Assembly (NCBI GenBank): GCA_019313505.1
Contig: JAFDBA010000119.1
Span: 1 to 7,325 of the forward strand
Reading direction: 5' to 3'
DNA: 7,325 nt
Source of the DNA: Deltaproteobacteria bacterium
GTDB taxonomy: Bacteria > Desulfobacterota > Desulfobacteria > Desulfobacterales > UBA11574
How positions within the stretch are numbered: the stretch's first letter is position 1; every line of letters starts with the position of its first letter. Of this stretch, positions 5,216 through 7,325 are shown piece after piece. A model generated the notes under the pieces. It worked only from the letters and a program-made list of their open reading frames with translations, did no database searches and was not told the DNA's origin. Position numbers and translations under genes: made by a program.

Positions 5216-5331
5216 GGACGCAGATTTTCGCAGACCCGCCTGCCATGCGAGGCACAAGCGGGCAGGTATGCACAGATAATACTGTTATTTTGCAATTTAA
5301 GAATCTTGACAATCTGTGTTCATCTATGTCC
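5216..5331. repeat. Nested palindromic intergenic element (REP-like)
   Basis: The ends GGACGCAGATTTTCGCAGA (5216-5234) and TCTGTGTTCATCTATGTCC (5313-5331) are inverted repeats agreeing at 13 of 19 positions. Inside lies a second hairpin: ACCCGCCTGC at 5234-5243 against GCGGGCAGGT at 5258-5267, pairing at 8 of 10 positions across a 14-base loop. The G+C-rich inner part contrasts with the A+T-rich surroundings, which suggests one element inserted in another. CGCAGATT/TCTGTGTT-type palindromes are familiar as dispersed repeats in delta-proteobacterial genomes. Copy number cannot be judged from this window. Confidence 0.55.
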
Positions 5332-5359
5332 AAAAAAGGAAATTCCGAGACGTTTAATT

Positions 5360-6988
5360 ATGCCGTCCGAAGAATCGACTCAAACTCCTCAAAATCAACA
5401 GGAATCCGATCACAACGTGGAAATAATCACGCCGCTAAAGGTGCGCAGCCATAGCAGTCAACCGGATTCATCCCGCCCATTTCGGTTAACTGTGACACCC
5501 ATTTTACTCTTACTCATAGTTTTGGCAGCAATGGCAGCAGGCGGCTTTATTTTCATCCGTCATTTATCGAAACATCCGGCGAATCTGACTGAAGACGCCC
5601 GTCAGGCGGCACAATCGGAAGTCGACGTCCACAGGAAACAGGTCCCGGATGTCACTAAGACGATCAAACTACAGTCCGACACTGTGACAAAGTCGGCTCC
5701 CGTCGCTCTCGAGCAACAACAGACAATGGAACCGCAACAAACGGTTGATCCCGCAATACAGGCGCTTGAAAAACAAAAGGCGGAAAAGGCACTGGCAGAG
5801 TTTTTAAAACTGAAAAAAAGGATAGACCAAAAAGGCGTGGCGGAATGGGGCGGTAAAGAATATGAGGAAATGACAACCCTCAGCCGGGAAGCGGATGAGC
5901 GGTTTATGGATTATACGTTTTTGGCTGCCGCTGAAAAATATACGCAAGCCGGCAGGAAAGCAGCCGATTTGGCCGACACGACCCAAGCTGTGTTTCAAAG
6001 ACTGCTTGAGAAAGGTCGGAAGGCCCTTGAAGAGGGTGACAGTGACATTGCCCAAAAAAAATTCCGCACGGCCTTAATGATCGAGCCGTCCAGTGAGCTG
6101 GCCCAACGGAATCTGGAACGGGCTGAGAAGCTTGATGCGGTGAACCGTCTGGTAGAATCGGGCAAAACCCATGAGGAAAATGACCGGTTTGCTTTTGCCC
6201 ACACCGATTATCAGGAAGCCCTGAAGTTGGACCCTGAATCCAAGGATGCTCAAAAGGCCCTAAACCGAGTGAAAGAACGGATCATCGGCCAACAGTTTCA
6301 GAAACTCATGTCAGATGGATTGACGGCATATCACGACGGCCGTTATCAATCTGCCAGGACCCAGCTTATAAAGGCAAAATCGTTCCGGCCCGATTCACGC
6401 GAAGTGCGGAATGCTCTATTACAGGTTAATGAGGCGATCCGGCTCGCTAAAATTGAAAAAATGCGGCAGAAAGCGTTGACTGCCGAGCAGACTGAAAATT
6501 GGGAGACGGCTCTTAGTTCTTATCTGGCAGTTCTTAAAATTGACCCCAATATAAGCTTTGCCGTACAGGGTAAAGAACGTGCTCTGGAACAAATTCGCGT
6601 TGCCAAGCGGATTAGGTTTTTTCTTCAAAAACCCGATGCCATGGAATCAAACCCGCAGCTTCAAAATGCGGTACTTGTAATTGAGGAAGCCGAAAGCTTA
6701 CAACCGAGAGGACCGCGACTCAGCGAACGATTGGATAAACTAAAGGCTCTGGTGGATGTTGCTCGGACTCCCGTTAAAGTGATAATCGAATCAGATAATC
6801 TCACGGAAGTTGCCGTTTATAAAGTCGGCAAACTTGGGCGATTTACCACTCACGAGTTATCGCTGAGACCCGGTAGCTACACATTGGTCGGTTCACGTGA
6901 CGGGTACAAAGATGTCCGGCAGAAAATCATCGTGAAACCCCGCCAGAAAGCACTGCGTGTAACAGCTATATGCAAAAATAAGGTGTGA
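5360..6988 (+). CDS. Inner-membrane-anchored TPR protein with C-terminal PEGA-like domain
   Basis: From the ATG at 5360 the product has 542 residues: a cytoplasmic N-tail of about 40 residues rich in S, Q and E, and one transmembrane helix at about 43-66 (LTVTPILLLLIVLAAMAAG). A polar periplasmic linker with Q/T-rich stretches follows, then a helical region. At least four TPR-like repeats are present at about 216-257, 264-307, 316-360 and 371-412, each with an A-[FY]-x-x-A-L-x-[IL]-[DE]-P-like ending such as YQEALKLDP and YLAVLKIDP. The last domain (about 470-535) is PEGA-like: VKVIIESDN, then LSLRPGSYTLVGSRDGYKDV, a small beta-sandwich usually found in surface or periplasmic proteins. A longer reading begins at a TTG at 5306, but that lies inside the palindromic repeat, so I prefer 5360. 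The protein probably scaffolds an envelope complex with its neighbours. No enzyme site is visible. Confidence 0.87.
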   Translation: MPSEESTQTPQNQQESDHNVEIITPLKVRSHSSQPDSSRPFRLTVTPILLLLIVLAAMAAGGFIFIRHLSKHPANLTEDARQAAQSEVDVHRKQVPDVTKTIKLQSDTVTKSAPVALEQQQTMEPQQTVDPAIQALEKQKAEKALAEFLKLKKRIDQKGVAEWGGKEYEEMTTLSREADERFMDYTFLAAAEKYTQAGRKAADLADTTQAVFQRLLEKGRKALEEGDSDIAQKKFRTALMIEPSSELAQRNLERAEKLDAVNRLVESGKTHEENDRFAFAHTDYQEALKLDPESKDAQKALNRVKERIIGQQFQKLMSDGLTAYHDGRYQSARTQLIKAKSFRPDSREVRNALLQVNEAIRLAKIEKMRQKALTAEQTENWETALSSYLAVLKIDPNISFAVQGKERALEQIRVAKRIRFFLQKPDAMESNPQLQNAVLVIEEAESLQPRGPRLSERLDKLKALVDVARTPVKVIIESDNLTEVAVYKVGKLGRFTTHELSLRPGSYTLVGSRDGYKDVRQKIIVKPRQKALRVTAICKNKV

Positions 6989-7010
6989 CCTCCAAACTGG
7001 TCAAATAAAA

Positions 7011-7325
7011 ATGGAATCAAAACCGATAAAAATCGAGCCTGTTTCTTTTCGCTCCAGGCGTCCCTCCCCGACAGAAAAGCCCTTTAACATCCTAAAATGG
7101 TTTGCCGGTGTTTTTTTGGGAGTTATACTGATTCTACTGGGGGTTTCGGCATGGTTTGTCTTCACAGCCCGCCAGGTCGTGATAACCGTAGCGCCTGTTC
7201 CTGAAAGCATCGCGCTTTCCGGGAGCATCCTTACGCCCCGAATCGGTGATTATTATCTGATGCGCCCCGGAGAATACACGTTTACGGCTTTAAAGGAGTG
7301 CTTTTTCCCCCTTGAGCATACGTTT
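7011..7325 (+). CDS. Membrane-anchored protein with PEGA-like domain (partial, N-terminal part)
   Basis: The 105 visible residues start 22 bases after the preceding stop, so the gene is almost certainly co-transcribed with its neighbour. A short basic and proline-containing cytoplasmic tail (about 1-27, FRSRRPSPTEK) leads to a transmembrane helix at about 29-52 (WFAGVFLGVILILLGVSAWF). The segment after it (about 55-105: RQVVITVAPVPESIALSGS, then DYYLMRPGEYTFTALKECFFPLEHTF) has the L-x-P-G-x-Y-x-[LF] core of a PEGA-like domain, like the end of the previous gene. In such proteins several PEGA-type or beta-propeller domains often follow, but the rest is outside the window. The start is the only in-frame ATG nearby. 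Its Shine-Dalgarno is weak, so coupling to the upstream gene may matter. Confidence 0.85.
   Translation, partial: MESKPIKIEPVSFRSRRPSPTEKPFNILKWFAGVFLGVILILLGVSAWFVFTARQVVITVAPVPESIALSGSILTPRIGDYYLMRPGEYTFTALKECFFPLEHTF

Noticed and set aside
5245..5454. Plus-strand open frame of 69 codons
   Set aside because: It starts inside the palindromic repeat and runs through the beginning of the TPR gene in another frame.

Overview
The window contains the integrase end of an integron followed by an unrelated chromosomal cluster of cell-envelope genes. The best guess for the host is a Gram-negative, Desulfobacterales-like (delta-proteobacterial) genome. That guess rests on the PEGA/TPR envelope proteins, an outer-membrane-type lipoprotein, a zinc-ribbon membrane protein, a YkgJ-type Cys-cluster protein and a palindromic intergenic repeat, all of which look familiar from that group. 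It is an inference from memory, not a database match.

Positions 1-2215 form the integron. A full-length integron integrase (1211-2215, +) carries all six tyrosine-recombinase catalytic residues and the extra IntI-specific segment. Upstream lies an A+T-rich attI/promoter region (about 1072-1210). Beyond it, running leftward on the minus strand, are one complete gene cassette (590-1071) and the start of a second (589 to the window edge). Cassette 1 encodes a 108-residue zinc-ribbon protein with two membrane helices and ends in a 129-bp attC site. Its boundaries are supported by a match within the sequence: the 8 bases at its attI junction (GTTCTACC) are the exact reverse complement of the outer left element of its own attC (GGTAGAAC). 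Cassette 2 encodes a secreted protein split by an exact 17-bp tandem duplication. Removing one copy restores a continuous frame with a signal peptide out to the window edge.

Positions 2216-3006 are a boundary zone. A YkgJ-family Cys-cluster gene (2284-2688) abuts what looks like the C-terminal remnant of a flavodoxin-family reductase with a one-base frameshift (about 2683-2841). Next comes an intergenic stretch with a good sigma70-type promoter (TTGACA, 16 bp, TATATT).

Positions 3007-7325 hold four same-strand genes: an exported or anchored coiled-coil protein, a lipoprotein, an inner-membrane-anchored TPR protein ending in a PEGA-like domain, and the start of a second membrane-anchored PEGA-like protein. 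They are probably one transcription unit for an envelope-associated assembly of unknown role. A 116-bp nested palindromic element (5216-5331) sits between the lipoprotein and TPR genes and affects the choice of start codon for the latter.
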